A stretch of DNA of 64,000 bases from contig CABUKB010000002.1 in the NCBI GenBank assembly GCA_902492045.1, positions 1 through 64,000 of the forward strand, in the 5' to 3' direction. Shown one piece after another: positions 16,662-24,931 of the stretch (positions are counted from its first letter, which is position 1; each line of letters begins with the position of its first letter). This DNA is from an uncultured Oscillospiraceae bacterium (GTDB lineage: Bacteria; Bacillota; Clostridia; Oscillospirales; Acutalibacteraceae). The notes beneath the pieces are model-generated. The model ran no database searches, was not told the DNA's origin, and worked only from the letters and a program-made list of their open reading frames with translations. The position numbers were made by a program, and so were the translations under genes.

Positions 16662-17888
16662 ATGTTTCGCAAGCAGGAGTGTGTCGCTATGCTGCTCGCG
16701 GGGGGACAGGGAAGCCGTCTGTATGCGCTGACCCGGAACATCGCCAAACCGGCGGTTCCCTATGGAGGAAAATACCGGATCATTGATTTTCCCCTGTCCA
16801 ACTGCATCAATTCGGGAATTGAAACGGTGGGGGTACTCACGCAATATCAGCCTTTGGAACTCAACGACTATATCGGCTCGGGACAACCCTGGGACCTCGA
16901 CCGGATGGATGCCGGCGTTCATGTGTTGCCCCCTTATCAGCGCAACAAGGGGGCCGACTGGTATAAGGGCACGGCAAATGCCATTTATCAGAATATGGCG
17001 TTTATTGAACGGTATGATCCGGAATATGTCCTCGTGCTCTCGGGGGACCATATCTATAAAATGGATTATTCCAAAATGATCGCGGAACATCAGAAAAACA
17101 ACGCTGATTGTACCATCGCGGTCATTGAAGTGGAAATGTCAGAGGCCAGCCGTTTCGGTATCCTGAACACCCGGGACGACGGCTCGATCTATGAGTTCGA
17201 TGAAAAGCCCAAGGTGCCGAAAAGCAATCTGGCTTCCATGGGAATTTATGTTTTTAACTGGCGGAAACTGCGGGACTATCTGACGGAGGATGAGCGGGAT
17301 CCGAATTCCCAAAACGATTTTGGAAAGAATGTGCTCCCTGCCATGCTGGCCGCCGGGGAGCGGATGTATGCTTACCGGTTTGAAGGGTATTGGAAGGATG
17401 TCGGCACCATCGACAGCCTGTGGGAAGCCAATATGGATCTGCTCAATCCCAAAGTGCCGCTGGATCTGTCCGATTCGGATTGGAAGATATATTCGCGCAA
17501 TCCAGGGCTCCCGCCCCATTACATCGGAGATGCCGCTCAGGTGGAAAACAGCATGATCTCCGAAGGAAGCAACATTTTCGGCAAGGTGGACTTTTCCGTC
17601 TTATTCTCCGGCGTAACGGTGGAAGAGGGGGCGGAAATCCGCGATTCCATCATCATGCCGGGTTCCCGAATCTGCAGGGGCGCCGTTATACAATACGCGA
17701 TTATAGCGGAAAATGCCGTGATCGGCGAGGGCGCGGTGGTCGGCGCGCGCCCAGAAACCGTGGAGAACCTAAAAGACTGGGGGGTCGCCGTGGTTGCCTC
17801 CGGGGTCCAAGTGGGCCCGGGGTGCGTCGTTCCCGCAAAAGCTATGATTGACAGTGACATCGGAAAGGCGGGGGATAACCGTGCGTAA
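16662..17888 (+). CDS. glgC: Glucose-1-phosphate adenylyltransferase, catalytic subunit
   Basis: A 408-residue nucleotidyltransferase with the nucleotide-binding loop LLAGGQGSRLYALT, KPAVPYGGKYRIIDFPLSNC, LSGDHIYKMDY and FDEKPKVPKS, and a C-terminal left-handed beta-helix. It makes ADP-glucose from ATP and glucose-1-phosphate, the committed step of bacterial glycogen synthesis. CAAGGAGG precedes ATG. Its last codons overlap the GTG start of glgD by eight bases, pointing to translational coupling and a GlgC-GlgD complex as in Bacillus and Clostridia. Confidence 0.97.
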   Translation: MFRKQECVAMLLAGGQGSRLYALTRNIAKPAVPYGGKYRIIDFPLSNCINSGIETVGVLTQYQPLELNDYIGSGQPWDLDRMDAGVHVLPPYQRNKGADWYKGTANAIYQNMAFIERYDPEYVLVLSGDHIYKMDYSKMIAEHQKNNADCTIAVIEVEMSEASRFGILNTRDDGSIYEFDEKPKVPKSNLASMGIYVFNWRKLRDYLTEDERDPNSQNDFGKNVLPAMLAAGERMYAYRFEGYWKDVGTIDSLWEANMDLLNPKVPLDLSDSDWKIYSRNPGLPPHYIGDAAQVENSMISEGSNIFGKVDFSVLFSGVTVEEGAEIRDSIIMPGSRICRGAVIQYAIIAENAVIGEGAVVGARPETVENLKDWGVAVVASGVQVGPGCVVPAKAMIDSDIGKAGDNRA

Positions 17889-18993
17889 CAACAACGTGCT
17901 GGGGTTGCTTTTTTCCAATATGCATGACGAAGCCCTGCGGGAGCTCACCGGCATCCGGGCTTTGGGTTCCGTCCCTTTCGGAGGCCGGTACCGCCTGATT
18001 GATTTTCCCTTGTCCAATATGGTCAACGCCGGTATTTCCAAGGTCGGCGTGATTACCAAAAGCAATTACCAGTCTCTGATGGACCACATTGGCTCCGGCA
18101 AGTCCTGGGATTTATCCCGTAAGAACGAGGGACTGTATTTCTTGCCGCCTTTCGGCAACACCGATGAACTGTATCATGGACGGGTGGCCTCTCTCAACGG
18201 GATTATGCCTTTTTTGCGCAACTCCAAGGAAGAGTATGTGGTTTTGTCGGATTGCCACGTGGTGGGCAACATCGACTATGACCGGTTGGTCGAGGAACAC
18301 ATAGCCTCCGGCGCCGATGTGACCATCGCTTACAAAAAGGGAACGCCTCCTGTCGGTCTGGAAAATGTGTTGCTCTGGACGGCCTCGGACGGACGGGTGA
18401 CCGATATGGTGATCCGCACCGGCGGCCCGGAAGAGAGCCGGTACGGAATCGGGCTGTATGTGATCGGAAAAGAGGAGCTTATGCGGGCGGTTGACACGGC
18501 GGTCAGCCGGCATTACAGCAGCTTTGAATGGGATATTCTCCTGCGCCATGTTGAGGATAAACGCCTTTACGGTTACTGTGTCAATGAATATGTTTCTGTT
18601 ATTTCCTCCCTGGACCGGTATTTTCATGCCAATATGGCCCTGCTGGACCCGGATATCCGAAACGAGTTGTTTATCAGCAGCCGGCCGGTGTATACCAAGG
18701 TGCGGGACTGCGCGCCCGCCGTTTACGGTCTGCATGCGTCGGTTTCCCGTTCTCTCGTCGCGGATGGGGGGGATATACAGGGAACAGTCCGCAACTCCAT
18801 CGTGTTCCGTGATGTGAAGGTGGATCGCGGCGCCGTTGTGGAGAATTGTATTTTGATGCAGGGGACACTTGTGTGTGCGGATTCCTCTCTGAATTGTGTC
18901 GTCACGGACAAAAATGTTGTCATTAAAGATGACCGCACCCTTCGTGGTTTTGACAGTTATCCGGTGTTTATCAGCAAAGGCTCGGTGGTATGA
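17881..18993 (+). CDS. glgD: GlgD, regulatory subunit of ADP-glucose pyrophosphorylase
   Basis: A 370-residue GlgC paralogue. It keeps the fold (FGGRYRLIDFPLSNMVNAG, VVLSDCHVVGNIDYD, C-terminal beta-helix) but the N-terminal catalytic loop GGxGxRL is replaced by LFSNMHDEALRELTGIRA, so it should be catalytically poor and act as partner of GlgC. The start is the GTG at 17881 inside the last codons of glgC, with GGCGGGGG upstream; the longer ATG-less reading from 17848 lies inside glgC. Firmicutes-specific arrangement. Confidence 0.95.
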   Translation: MRNNNVLGLLFSNMHDEALRELTGIRALGSVPFGGRYRLIDFPLSNMVNAGISKVGVITKSNYQSLMDHIGSGKSWDLSRKNEGLYFLPPFGNTDELYHGRVASLNGIMPFLRNSKEEYVVLSDCHVVGNIDYDRLVEEHIASGADVTIAYKKGTPPVGLENVLLWTASDGRVTDMVIRTGGPEESRYGIGLYVIGKEELMRAVDTAVSRHYSSFEWDILLRHVEDKRLYGYCVNEYVSVISSLDRYFHANMALLDPDIRNELFISSRPVYTKVRDCAPAVYGLHASVSRSLVADGGDIQGTVRNSIVFRDVKVDRGAVVENCILMQGTLVCADSSLNCVVTDKNVVIKDDRTLRGFDSYPVFISKGSVV

Positions 18994-19027
18994 TTCCACT
19001 GCGGAAAGCATCAAAGGAGGAATGCGC

Positions 19028-20449
19028 ATGAAAGTCTTATATGCATCAAGCGAGGCCAAGCCATTTGCCGCGTCCGGCGGGCTGGCGGATGTAGCGGGCT
19101 CTCTGCCCAAGGCTCTGCGGGTGCGGCTGGTGGGCTGCCGGGTTGTCCTTCCACTGTATGAATCCGTCCCGCAGGAATTGCGGGACACGATGACCTTTTT
19201 GACCAGTTTTTCGGTTCCGGTGGCGTGGCGGCGCCAGTATTGCGGGGTGTTTGAGGCCAAGTATAACGGCGTGATCTATTACCTTCTGGACAACCAGTAT
19301 TATTTTAAGCGGGCGGGACTTTACGGGCATTATGACGACGCGGAACGGTTCGCCTTTTTTGCCCGCGCTGTGATCGAAATGCTCCGATACGTGGACTTCA
19401 AACCCGATATCCTTCATGCGAACGATTGGCAGGCTGCCTTGATACCGGTTTATTATTCTCTGTTTTACGCCGGACAAGATGAGTACAGAGATATCAAGAC
19501 GGTTTTTACGATCCACAATATTCAATATCAGGGGAAATACGGGATGGAAATTCTCGAAGATGTATTCGGCATTCCGCAATCCGCCCGATCCATCGTGGAA
19601 CAGGATGGCTGTGTCAACCTGATGAAAGGTGCCATTGAAACCGCGGACCGTGTCACTACGGTCAGTCCGACCTATGCGGGAGAAATTCTCGATCCCTGGT
19701 ATTCGCATGGGCTGGATTCGATTTTGAGGATGCGGGAGTGGAAACTCTTGGGGATTCTCAACGGCATAGATACCGACGCTTATGATCCCGAAACCGACTC
19801 TCAGATTTACAGCCATTATTCGGCCGACGATCCCTCCGGCAAGGCGGAAAACAAACTCGCTCTCCAGGAGCGGCTGAGTCTGCCGCAGACAGCGGATGTA
19901 CCGTTGATTGGCATGGTCAGCCGTCTCGTTTCCCATAAGGGACTGGATTTGGTCAAATATGTCATGGATGAGCTTCTGGGAGAATCCCTCCAGATGGTCA
20001 TACTCGGTTCCGGGGATTGGGTTTATGAAAACTTTTTCCGTGAGGTACAGGACAGATACCCGGACAAATTTCGGTATTGTGCCGGATTTGTTCCGGAACT
20101 AGCACAAAAAATCTACGCCGCCTCCGATATTTTTCTGATGCCTTCCAAAAGCGAACCCTGCGGATTGTCCCAAATGGTAGCCTGCCGATACGGTGCGGTC
20201 CCGGTGGTCAGGGAAACGGGAGGGCTCAAGGATTCTATTACCGATTGCGGCGACGGGTTTGGCAATGGTTTCACCTTTAAGACCTACAATGCGAACGATA
20301 TGCTATATGCGGTCCGCCGCTCGCTTGGCGCCTATGCCAATCAAAACGACTGGCCGGTTTTGGTAGACCGCGCCCTGCGCAGCGATTTCAGTTGGGGCCG
20401 TTCAGCCAACGAGTACATGAAGCTGTACCGGGAGTTGCTGAAGGGATAA
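19028..20449 (+). CDS. glgA: Glycogen synthase (ADP-glucose type)
   Basis: A 473-residue GT5 glycosyltransferase that elongates alpha-1,4-glucan from ADP-glucose. The N-terminus is MKVLYASSEAKPFAASGGLA, where the usual K-T-G-G-L is changed to A-S-G-G-L with the Gly-Gly-Leu kept. Further motifs are HANDWQAALIP, FTIHNIQYQG, MVSRLVSHKGLDL and the C-terminal MPSKSEPCGLSQM with RETGGLKDSI. AAAGGAGG lies eight bases before the ATG. Last gene of the operon; no glgP phosphorylase is present in the window. Confidence 0.97.
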   Translation: MKVLYASSEAKPFAASGGLADVAGSLPKALRVRLVGCRVVLPLYESVPQELRDTMTFLTSFSVPVAWRRQYCGVFEAKYNGVIYYLLDNQYYFKRAGLYGHYDDAERFAFFARAVIEMLRYVDFKPDILHANDWQAALIPVYYSLFYAGQDEYRDIKTVFTIHNIQYQGKYGMEILEDVFGIPQSARSIVEQDGCVNLMKGAIETADRVTTVSPTYAGEILDPWYSHGLDSILRMREWKLLGILNGIDTDAYDPETDSQIYSHYSADDPSGKAENKLALQERLSLPQTADVPLIGMVSRLVSHKGLDLVKYVMDELLGESLQMVILGSGDWVYENFFREVQDRYPDKFRYCAGFVPELAQKIYAASDIFLMPSKSEPCGLSQMVACRYGAVPVVRETGGLKDSITDCGDGFGNGFTFKTYNANDMLYAVRRSLGAYANQNDWPVLVDRALRSDFSWGRSANEYMKLYRELLKG

Positions 20450-20471
20450 AGGCATACCGGAAAAACCAGGA

Positions 20472-20510
20472 GCATCTGCAAAAAATCCATTTGCAGATGC
20501 CCTTCTTGTA
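20472..20510 (+). terminator. glg operon terminator
   Basis: GCATCTGCAAA pairs with TTTGCAGATGC over a seven-base loop, then CCTTCTTGT. A second inverted repeat (ACCGCCG...CGGCGGT, about 20517-20537) and an AAGCCGG/CCGGCTT pair (about 20548-20588) follow before the convergent GNAT gene. The 187-bp gap holds nothing else that I see. Confidence 0.7.
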
Positions 20511-20636
20511 CCCGAACACCGCCGTCTAGACCGGCGGTCAGAGGGAAAAGCCGGAAATGCGTCACCCAGACACGAAACCCGGCTTTTCCTGCTTTATTGT
20601 CTCAGATGATGGCTCCATGCCATGTCTGAACAGGAT

Positions 20637-21092
20637 TTAAAAGTTTATTCCTTCCTTAATCATTTGCGAATAGGGGAGAGGGGTGTATCCCATACGTTCA
20701 TACAGCCGGACGGCCGCCCGGTTGCTTTCCTCCACTTCCAAGCGAAACCGGGCAGCCCGGTTCCCATACCGGTTCTCAATATAGGCAATCAATTCCGTGC
20801 CAAGCCCCAACCCACGGGCCTGTTCCCGGATATACAGTTCTTCCAGCCAAACCACCAGGCCGCCCGCTTCATTGGAATACGTAAGCGATACCAGGCCATA
20901 TCCAGCCGGTTCTCCCTGATACTCGGCTATAAATACCGCAACATACGGACTTTGTTCTTCCATGGCATCTGCGGTTCGGATAAAGTACTCGTCCGGAACC
21001 GGGTGCAACACAGCGGGGGACATATAAAACTCCCTCATCATTTGAATAAGAGAGGCGTGATCACCGGTCTGCCATTCCCGAATCAATGTCAT
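20637..21092 (-). CDS. GNAT family N-acetyltransferase
   Basis: A 151-residue acetyltransferase. The acetyl-CoA pyrophosphate loop is seen as EQARGLGLGTELI (Q/R-x-x-G-x-G/A), and the C-terminal NRAAVRLYERMGY is typical of the fold. The acceptor is unknown. The ATG at 21092 has GAAAGG just upstream; a TTG four codons earlier is possible. It follows the VTT-domain gene on the same strand by about 60 bp, with a TATACT-like -10 between them. Confidence 0.88.
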   Translation of the reverse strand: MTLIREWQTGDHASLIQMMREFYMSPAVLHPVPDEYFIRTADAMEEQSPYVAVFIAEYQGEPAGYGLVSLTYSNEAGGLVVWLEELYIREQARGLGLGTELIAYIENRYGNRAARFRLEVEESNRAAVRLYERMGYTPLPYSQMIKEGINF

Positions 21093-21155
21093 CCAGCCTT
21101 TCAAATATGATACGGAACCATCGAGTATACCACAACTCGGTTTTTGAACAGAATT

Positions 21156-21929
21156 TTATTGGGTATCCCCCGGCATGTCCGGACTGGAATCGCGCTGGGC
21201 TTTATGCCTTTTGACGATGGCGGAATACACTTTCATGCCGATCAGGCTGACGACGCCCGTGATCACAAACAAAATGACCGCTTCGAGATATTGGGAGTTA
21301 CCGATAAAATGCCCGCCGATTGTGGAAGATACCAAAGAAGGAATACGGGCGATCATGGAAATAATGAGAAATTCATGAAGTCGGATGCGGGTCAGGCCAG
21401 CAAAATAGGTCAGCAGGTCTTTTGGCGTACCGGGTATAAAAAAGAGCAAAAATATCATCCGTTTGAGTTTCTCTTCACTGTTGATAAACCGCAGCTCGTC
21501 TATTTTTTCCCGGCTGATAAATATCTCGACAAGTTTAACGCCCAAAAACCGGGCCAGCACAAACACGAGGGAGGAGGCAATCGCCACGCCGGTCATGCAG
21601 ATCAGCGTGCCTTCCACCGCGCCGAAGGCATAACCGGTGCCCACCTCCACCAGTTCTCCCGGAATCAGAGCAATGACAATCTGCAGGATCTGGATTCCCA
21701 GGGCGACAAAACGTCCCTTCCAGCCGTAAGAATCAATAAACATTTTGAACTCTTCCGGGCTGTTGTTGAATGCGAGGAACTTTGTCATGATAAAATAGGT
21801 CAGCCAGCCGAATAAGGCAATGACAACGATCAGGGAGATTAGTCCCAAAATCCGGCGCCTACGCATATAGCGGCGGGTATCCAGATCCATCGGGGTATTG
21901 TCTTTTGTTTTTTCGATTGCCTTTTTCAT
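21156..21929 (-). CDS. TVP38/TMEM64 family (VTT domain) membrane protein
   Basis: A 257-residue membrane protein with five or more hydrophobic segments and the VTT (SNARE-associated) domain pattern: IPGELVEVGTGYAFG, VFVLARFLGVKLVE, LFFIPGTPKDLLTYFAG and ARIPSLVSSTIGG. Bacterial DedA/TVP38 relatives are lipid scramblases or flippases linked to envelope homeostasis. The exact lipid is unknown. The second Met (21929) has AGGA five bases upstream and is taken as start. Confidence 0.87.
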   Translation of the reverse strand: MKKAIEKTKDNTPMDLDTRRYMRRRRILGLISLIVVIALFGWLTYFIMTKFLAFNNSPEEFKMFIDSYGWKGRFVALGIQILQIVIALIPGELVEVGTGYAFGAVEGTLICMTGVAIASSLVFVLARFLGVKLVEIFISREKIDELRFINSEEKLKRMIFLLFFIPGTPKDLLTYFAGLTRIRLHEFLIISMIARIPSLVSSTIGGHFIGNSQYLEAVILFVITGVVSLIGMKVYSAIVKRHKAQRDSSPDMPGDTQ

Positions 21930-22144
21930 AACCATCCTGTTTGCCCCGTCTCTATCCTGTAGTGTACATCTTCAGTATATAGCATCCAAGGAAAATAATA
22001 CAGAAGAATCTATTTAACAATTTATTAAGTTCAACCTCTTGAGAATGATTTGCGACCAAATAGCAGAAAAAATGGAATGTATCTTTTTCTATGGCCGATT
22101 TTATGCTAAAATCTATACGCTTAACTTAATGGGGATGATGGGAT

Positions 22145-23026
22145 ATGCCAAAACAAAAAAGGGTGGCGGCGATTCAGGACATCTGCTGTGCGGGAAAATG
22201 TTCGTTAACCATCGCATTACCTGTGCTGTCAGCGGCCGGACTCTCCTGTTCGATTCTGCCGACATCCGTTCTGTCTACACATACGGGCGGTTTTTCCGAT
22301 GTATATGACCGCGATTTGACCGAGGACATTCTTCCCATTGTCCGGCACTGGAAGAAAGAGGGTCTTTACTTCGACGCGCTGTACAGCGGGTATTTATGTT
22401 CTCCGGAACAGATTGAGACGGTAATGGCCGTGGTGGAGCTTCTTGGCAGCGACGTACCTTCTCCATTGCTGATGGTGGATCCCGCGATGGGGGATGGGGG
22501 AGCGCTATATCGCCTGTGTACACCGGGTATGGTCGTAAAAATGGCGAAACTAGCGGCCGCAGCGGATATCCTGGTACCCAATGTAACCGAGGCCGCTTTT
22601 CTTTTAGGAATGGATTTTCGTCCCCCGCCACACTCTGAAGCTTATGTTGGCGCTCTCCTGAATGGTCTGGCCGGACTGTGCGGAGGAGATATTGTGCTGA
22701 CCGGCGTTTCTATGAACGATGCCGAAATCGGATGCGCTTGTCTGGAGAGAGACCGCCGGGAGGTCCGCTATCTTATGGAAAAACGAGAGATCGGCTCTTA
22801 TCACGGTACCGGCGATTTATTTGCCTCCGCCTTACTGGGCGGGGTGGTTCAAGGGCATCCTCTGATACCAGCCATAAGGTGGGCCATGCAATTCGTGTGC
22901 GCGTCCATCCGCCGTACGCGTTTAGAGGCAGTAAAGGAGAGGGATGGTTTGTTATTTGAACCCCATTTATCCGACTACGCCAAGGCCGTATTCGGAGGAA
23001 AAAATAGCGCTCCGTTGTATATTTAG
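22145..23026 (+). CDS. Pyridoxamine kinase (PdxY/PdxK-like)
   Basis: A 293-residue ribokinase-fold kinase. The start RVAAIQDICCAGKCSLTIAL and LSTHTGGFSDVYDRDLT matches the pyridoxal/pyridoxamine kinase group of Clostridia; PNVTEAAFLLGMD and the anion-hole motif YHGTGDLFASALLGG (G-T-G-D) complete the family pattern. It phosphorylates B6 vitamers to the 5'-phosphate. GGGGATGATGGG sits just before the ATG. It stands alone and is followed by a strong promoter for the next gene. The 209-bp gap upstream has only an AT-rich promoter-like zone (TAAAAT near 22104). Confidence 0.88.
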   Translation: MPKQKRVAAIQDICCAGKCSLTIALPVLSAAGLSCSILPTSVLSTHTGGFSDVYDRDLTEDILPIVRHWKKEGLYFDALYSGYLCSPEQIETVMAVVELLGSDVPSPLLMVDPAMGDGGALYRLCTPGMVVKMAKLAAAADILVPNVTEAAFLLGMDFRPPPHSEAYVGALLNGLAGLCGGDIVLTGVSMNDAEIGCACLERDRREVRYLMEKREIGSYHGTGDLFASALLGGVVQGHPLIPAIRWAMQFVCASIRRTRLEAVKERDGLLFEPHLSDYAKAVFGGKNSAPLYI

Positions 23027-23050
23027 TGAGGGTAATTCCTGGAACCGGGA

Positions 23051-23079
23051 TTGACTGGGCTCAAAAGATGCCATATAAT
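23051..23079 (+). promoter_or_regulatory. Strong sigma-A promoter of the coiled-coil gene
   Basis: TTGACT (23051-23056), exactly 17 bp, then TATAAT (23074-23079), 26 bp before the ATG at 23105. One base away from full consensus in both hexamers together. Confidence 0.85.
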
Positions 23080-23104
23080 AGAAGCAACAGCGGGGGTGTA
23101 TTGT

Positions 23105-23569
23105 ATGGAAAATCAGGAGTTCATGTCGTTGGTTCTGCAGGAACTGAGAGAACTGAAAAACGGACAGCAAGGGCTTCAAAAGGGTTTGTCTGATGTCCGT
23201 GAAGATGTAAACAGTATACGTGGAGAAGTAGCCAGTGTCCGTGATGACGTGAACAATGTCCGTGGTGAAGTAGGCAGCATTCGCGAAGACCTAAACAATG
23301 TTCGCGGCGAAGTAGCCGGCATTCGCGAAGATGTGAGTAGTATGCACGGAGAGATATCTAGTCTGCGTGATGATATGACCGATGTAAAGCAGCGAGTTAC
23401 GAAAATTGAGATTATACAAGAGAATGTTACCAATAAAAAAATTGATGCTCTTGGAGAGGGATTTCAAGGTGTCAATGAAAAGTTCCGGCGCCTGGATGAA
23501 CTCGAAGAAAAAGTAGAGGATATCCGACTGACGGTAAGTGTCTTAAAAGCCGTGACTGCAAAGAAATAG
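23105..23569 (+). CDS. Coiled-coil protein with 14-residue repeats, function unknown
   Basis: A 154-residue charged protein, MENQEFMSLVLQELRELKNG at the N-terminus. Residues 31-100 are five tandem 14-residue units of the type VREDVNSIRGEVAS, each two heptads with I/V/L at core positions, so a long parallel coiled coil is expected. The rest (DELEEKVEDIRLTVSVLK) is also helical. Related proteins with the same N-terminus and variable coil length are common in Clostridia and lack a known role. It has its own strong promoter; GGGGGTG is the ribosome site. No membrane segment or signal peptide is visible. Confidence 0.78.
   Translation: MENQEFMSLVLQELRELKNGQQGLQKGLSDVREDVNSIRGEVASVRDDVNNVRGEVGSIREDLNNVRGEVAGIREDVSSMHGEISSLRDDMTDVKQRVTKIEIIQENVTNKKIDALGEGFQGVNEKFRRLDELEEKVEDIRLTVSVLKAVTAKK
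23195..23404 (+). repeat. Five tandem 42-bp coding repeats
   Basis: Five diverged 42-bp units encode VREDVNSIRGEVAS, VRDDVNNVRGEVGS, IREDLNNVRGEVAG, IREDVSSMHGEISS and LRDDMTDVKQRVTK. The first four are clearly related at DNA level; the fifth has drifted. Copy number could vary by recombination or slippage. Confidence 0.85.
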
Positions 23570-23580
23570 TGGGTCAATGT

Positions 23581-23617
23581 GGAGGGAGTTCCAGTGCATA
23601 AAACTGGAATACCCTCC
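23581..23617 (+). terminator. Hairpin after the coiled-coil gene
   Basis: GGAGGGAGTTCCAGT pairs with ACTGGAATACCCTCC (one mismatch) across a seven-base loop. There is no good T-run after it, so termination is possible but not certain. Confidence 0.5.
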
Positions 23618-23805
23618 ATGATTCCTTTAAGCTTTACGCAAACATAAACCTGTAAAAAGAAACCTGGTCATGCGGCGAACTCCATTATACGGCATGACGC
23701 AGTTTTCTGCAAGGTGGACCATGAAGAGGAAAAGAAGAGGAAAAAGAAAAGTGCCCGATTAAGAGAAATACAGGATTATAGAGGCACCTCAAACGAGACA
23801 GAGAT

Positions 23806-23835
23806 AACTATACAAAATGAATATTTTGTATAGTT
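23806..23835. other. 30-bp perfect dyad (11-6-11 core) next to Xer gene
   Basis: AACTATACAAAAT and ATTTTGTATAGTT are perfect 13-bp arms around GAAT. Read as a recombinase core it is two 11-bp arms (ACTATACAAAA / TTTTGTATAGT) with a 6-bp centre. It lies 22 bp before the tyrosine recombinase ATG, so it may be either a target site of that enzyme or an operator. The rest of the 288-bp gap before the recombinase has a hairpin, a GTCATGC/GCATGAC inverted repeat (23667-23698) and nothing else convincing. Confidence 0.55.
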
Positions 23836-23857
23836 GAGAAGAGGGGGTGAGAGAGAT

Positions 23858-24832
23858 ATGCGAAAAGAGTATCTGCAGGAATGTCCGCCGATTCTGCGGG
23901 AATATCTGGGATACATCGAAACGATTAAAGGTCGTTCCTCAAATACGGTTGACGAATATTTTATTGATCTACGCACCTTTTTTCGATACATCAAGCATAT
24001 ACGGGGTGTTGGCGATACTCCGATGGAAGAACTGTCTATCCTGGATGTGGATTTGGATCTGATTCGGACAGTGACGCTTAACGATGTGTATGAGTTTATG
24101 AACTACTTGAAAACCGAACGGCACAATACGAATAAAACACGGGCGCGCAAAACCACGTCCTTGCGGATGTTTTTTCGCTATCTGACCGATTACACCCATC
24201 AGCTTGACAACAACCCCGTGCGGAACATCGACACACCGAAGCAGAAAAAAAGTCTGCCCCAATATTTGACCTTGGAACAGAGTCTGGAACTGTTGCACTC
24301 CGTAAATGGCGAATTCGCTCAACGGGATTACTGCATGCTGGTCCTTTTCCTTAACTGCGGGCTGCGCCGCGCGGAACTGGCGGGAATCAATCTGCGGGAT
24401 ATTCGTTCCGACCATACGCTGGTGGTTCGTGGCAAAGGCAACAAAGAACGCATCTTATATCTGAATGAGGCCTGCCAGGAAGCGATTGAACAGTATTTGA
24501 AAGTACGGCCGGTCGATGGCGTTCAGGATAAGCAGGCGCTGTTTTTAAGCCGTTTAAAAAAACGCATCAGCCTTCAAGGGGTGCATTATGTGGTCAAACG
24601 CTATCTTCATCAAGTCCCGGGGGCGGAAAACATGTCGACACATAAGCTGCGGCATACAGCGGCTACCTTGATGTATCAGCAAGGCGGAGTGGATATCCGA
24701 GTCCTCAAAGACGTACTCGGCCATGAAAATTTGGGAACAACCGAAATTTACACCCATTTATCCAGCGCTCAGGTTCGGCAGGCGGTGGAGGACAATCCAC
24801 TGTCTCACGTAAAAATAAAGACGGAAAAATAA
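23858..24832 (+). CDS. Tyrosine recombinase, XerC/XerD type
   Basis: A 324-residue phage-integrase family recombinase. The N-terminal SAM-like core-binding domain (about residues 10-105) precedes the catalytic domain. Catalytic residues are visible: Arg in CGLRRAEL, Lys in GKGNKERI, His/Arg in HKLRHTAAT, His in LGHENLGTT and the nucleophile Tyr in EIYTHLS. Length and architecture fit chromosomal Xer recombinases rather than phage integrases. ATG 23858 follows GAGGGGGTGAGAGAGAT. Whether it resolves chromosome dimers or serves another function is not shown by sequence; the adjacent dyad is suggestive. Confidence 0.9.
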   Translation: MRKEYLQECPPILREYLGYIETIKGRSSNTVDEYFIDLRTFFRYIKHIRGVGDTPMEELSILDVDLDLIRTVTLNDVYEFMNYLKTERHNTNKTRARKTTSLRMFFRYLTDYTHQLDNNPVRNIDTPKQKKSLPQYLTLEQSLELLHSVNGEFAQRDYCMLVLFLNCGLRRAELAGINLRDIRSDHTLVVRGKGNKERILYLNEACQEAIEQYLKVRPVDGVQDKQALFLSRLKKRISLQGVHYVVKRYLHQVPGAENMSTHKLRHTAATLMYQQGGVDIRVLKDVLGHENLGTTEIYTHLSSAQVRQAVEDNPLSHVKIKTEK

Positions 24833-24895
24833 AAGCGGCCCCCTTCTTCCATAATTCTAAAAATCCATCCCTCCCCCACATTCCATATATTGGAA

Positions 24896-24928
24896 AACGG
24901 CATCGGCCCAATAACCGATGCCGTTTTT
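24896..24928. terminator. Bidirectional terminator
   Basis: AACGGCATCGG pairs with CCGATGCCGTT over an eight-base loop with T-runs on both strands, between the convergent recombinase and DUF624 genes. Confidence 0.85.
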
Positions 24929-24931
24929 CTG

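Noticed and set aside
23721..23762. 13-residue basic peptide frame (MKRKRRGKRKVPD) with AAGGTGG upstream
   Set aside because: Very short, A/G-rich sequence can give this by chance, and there is no evidence of conservation; could be a leader peptide but is not supportable.
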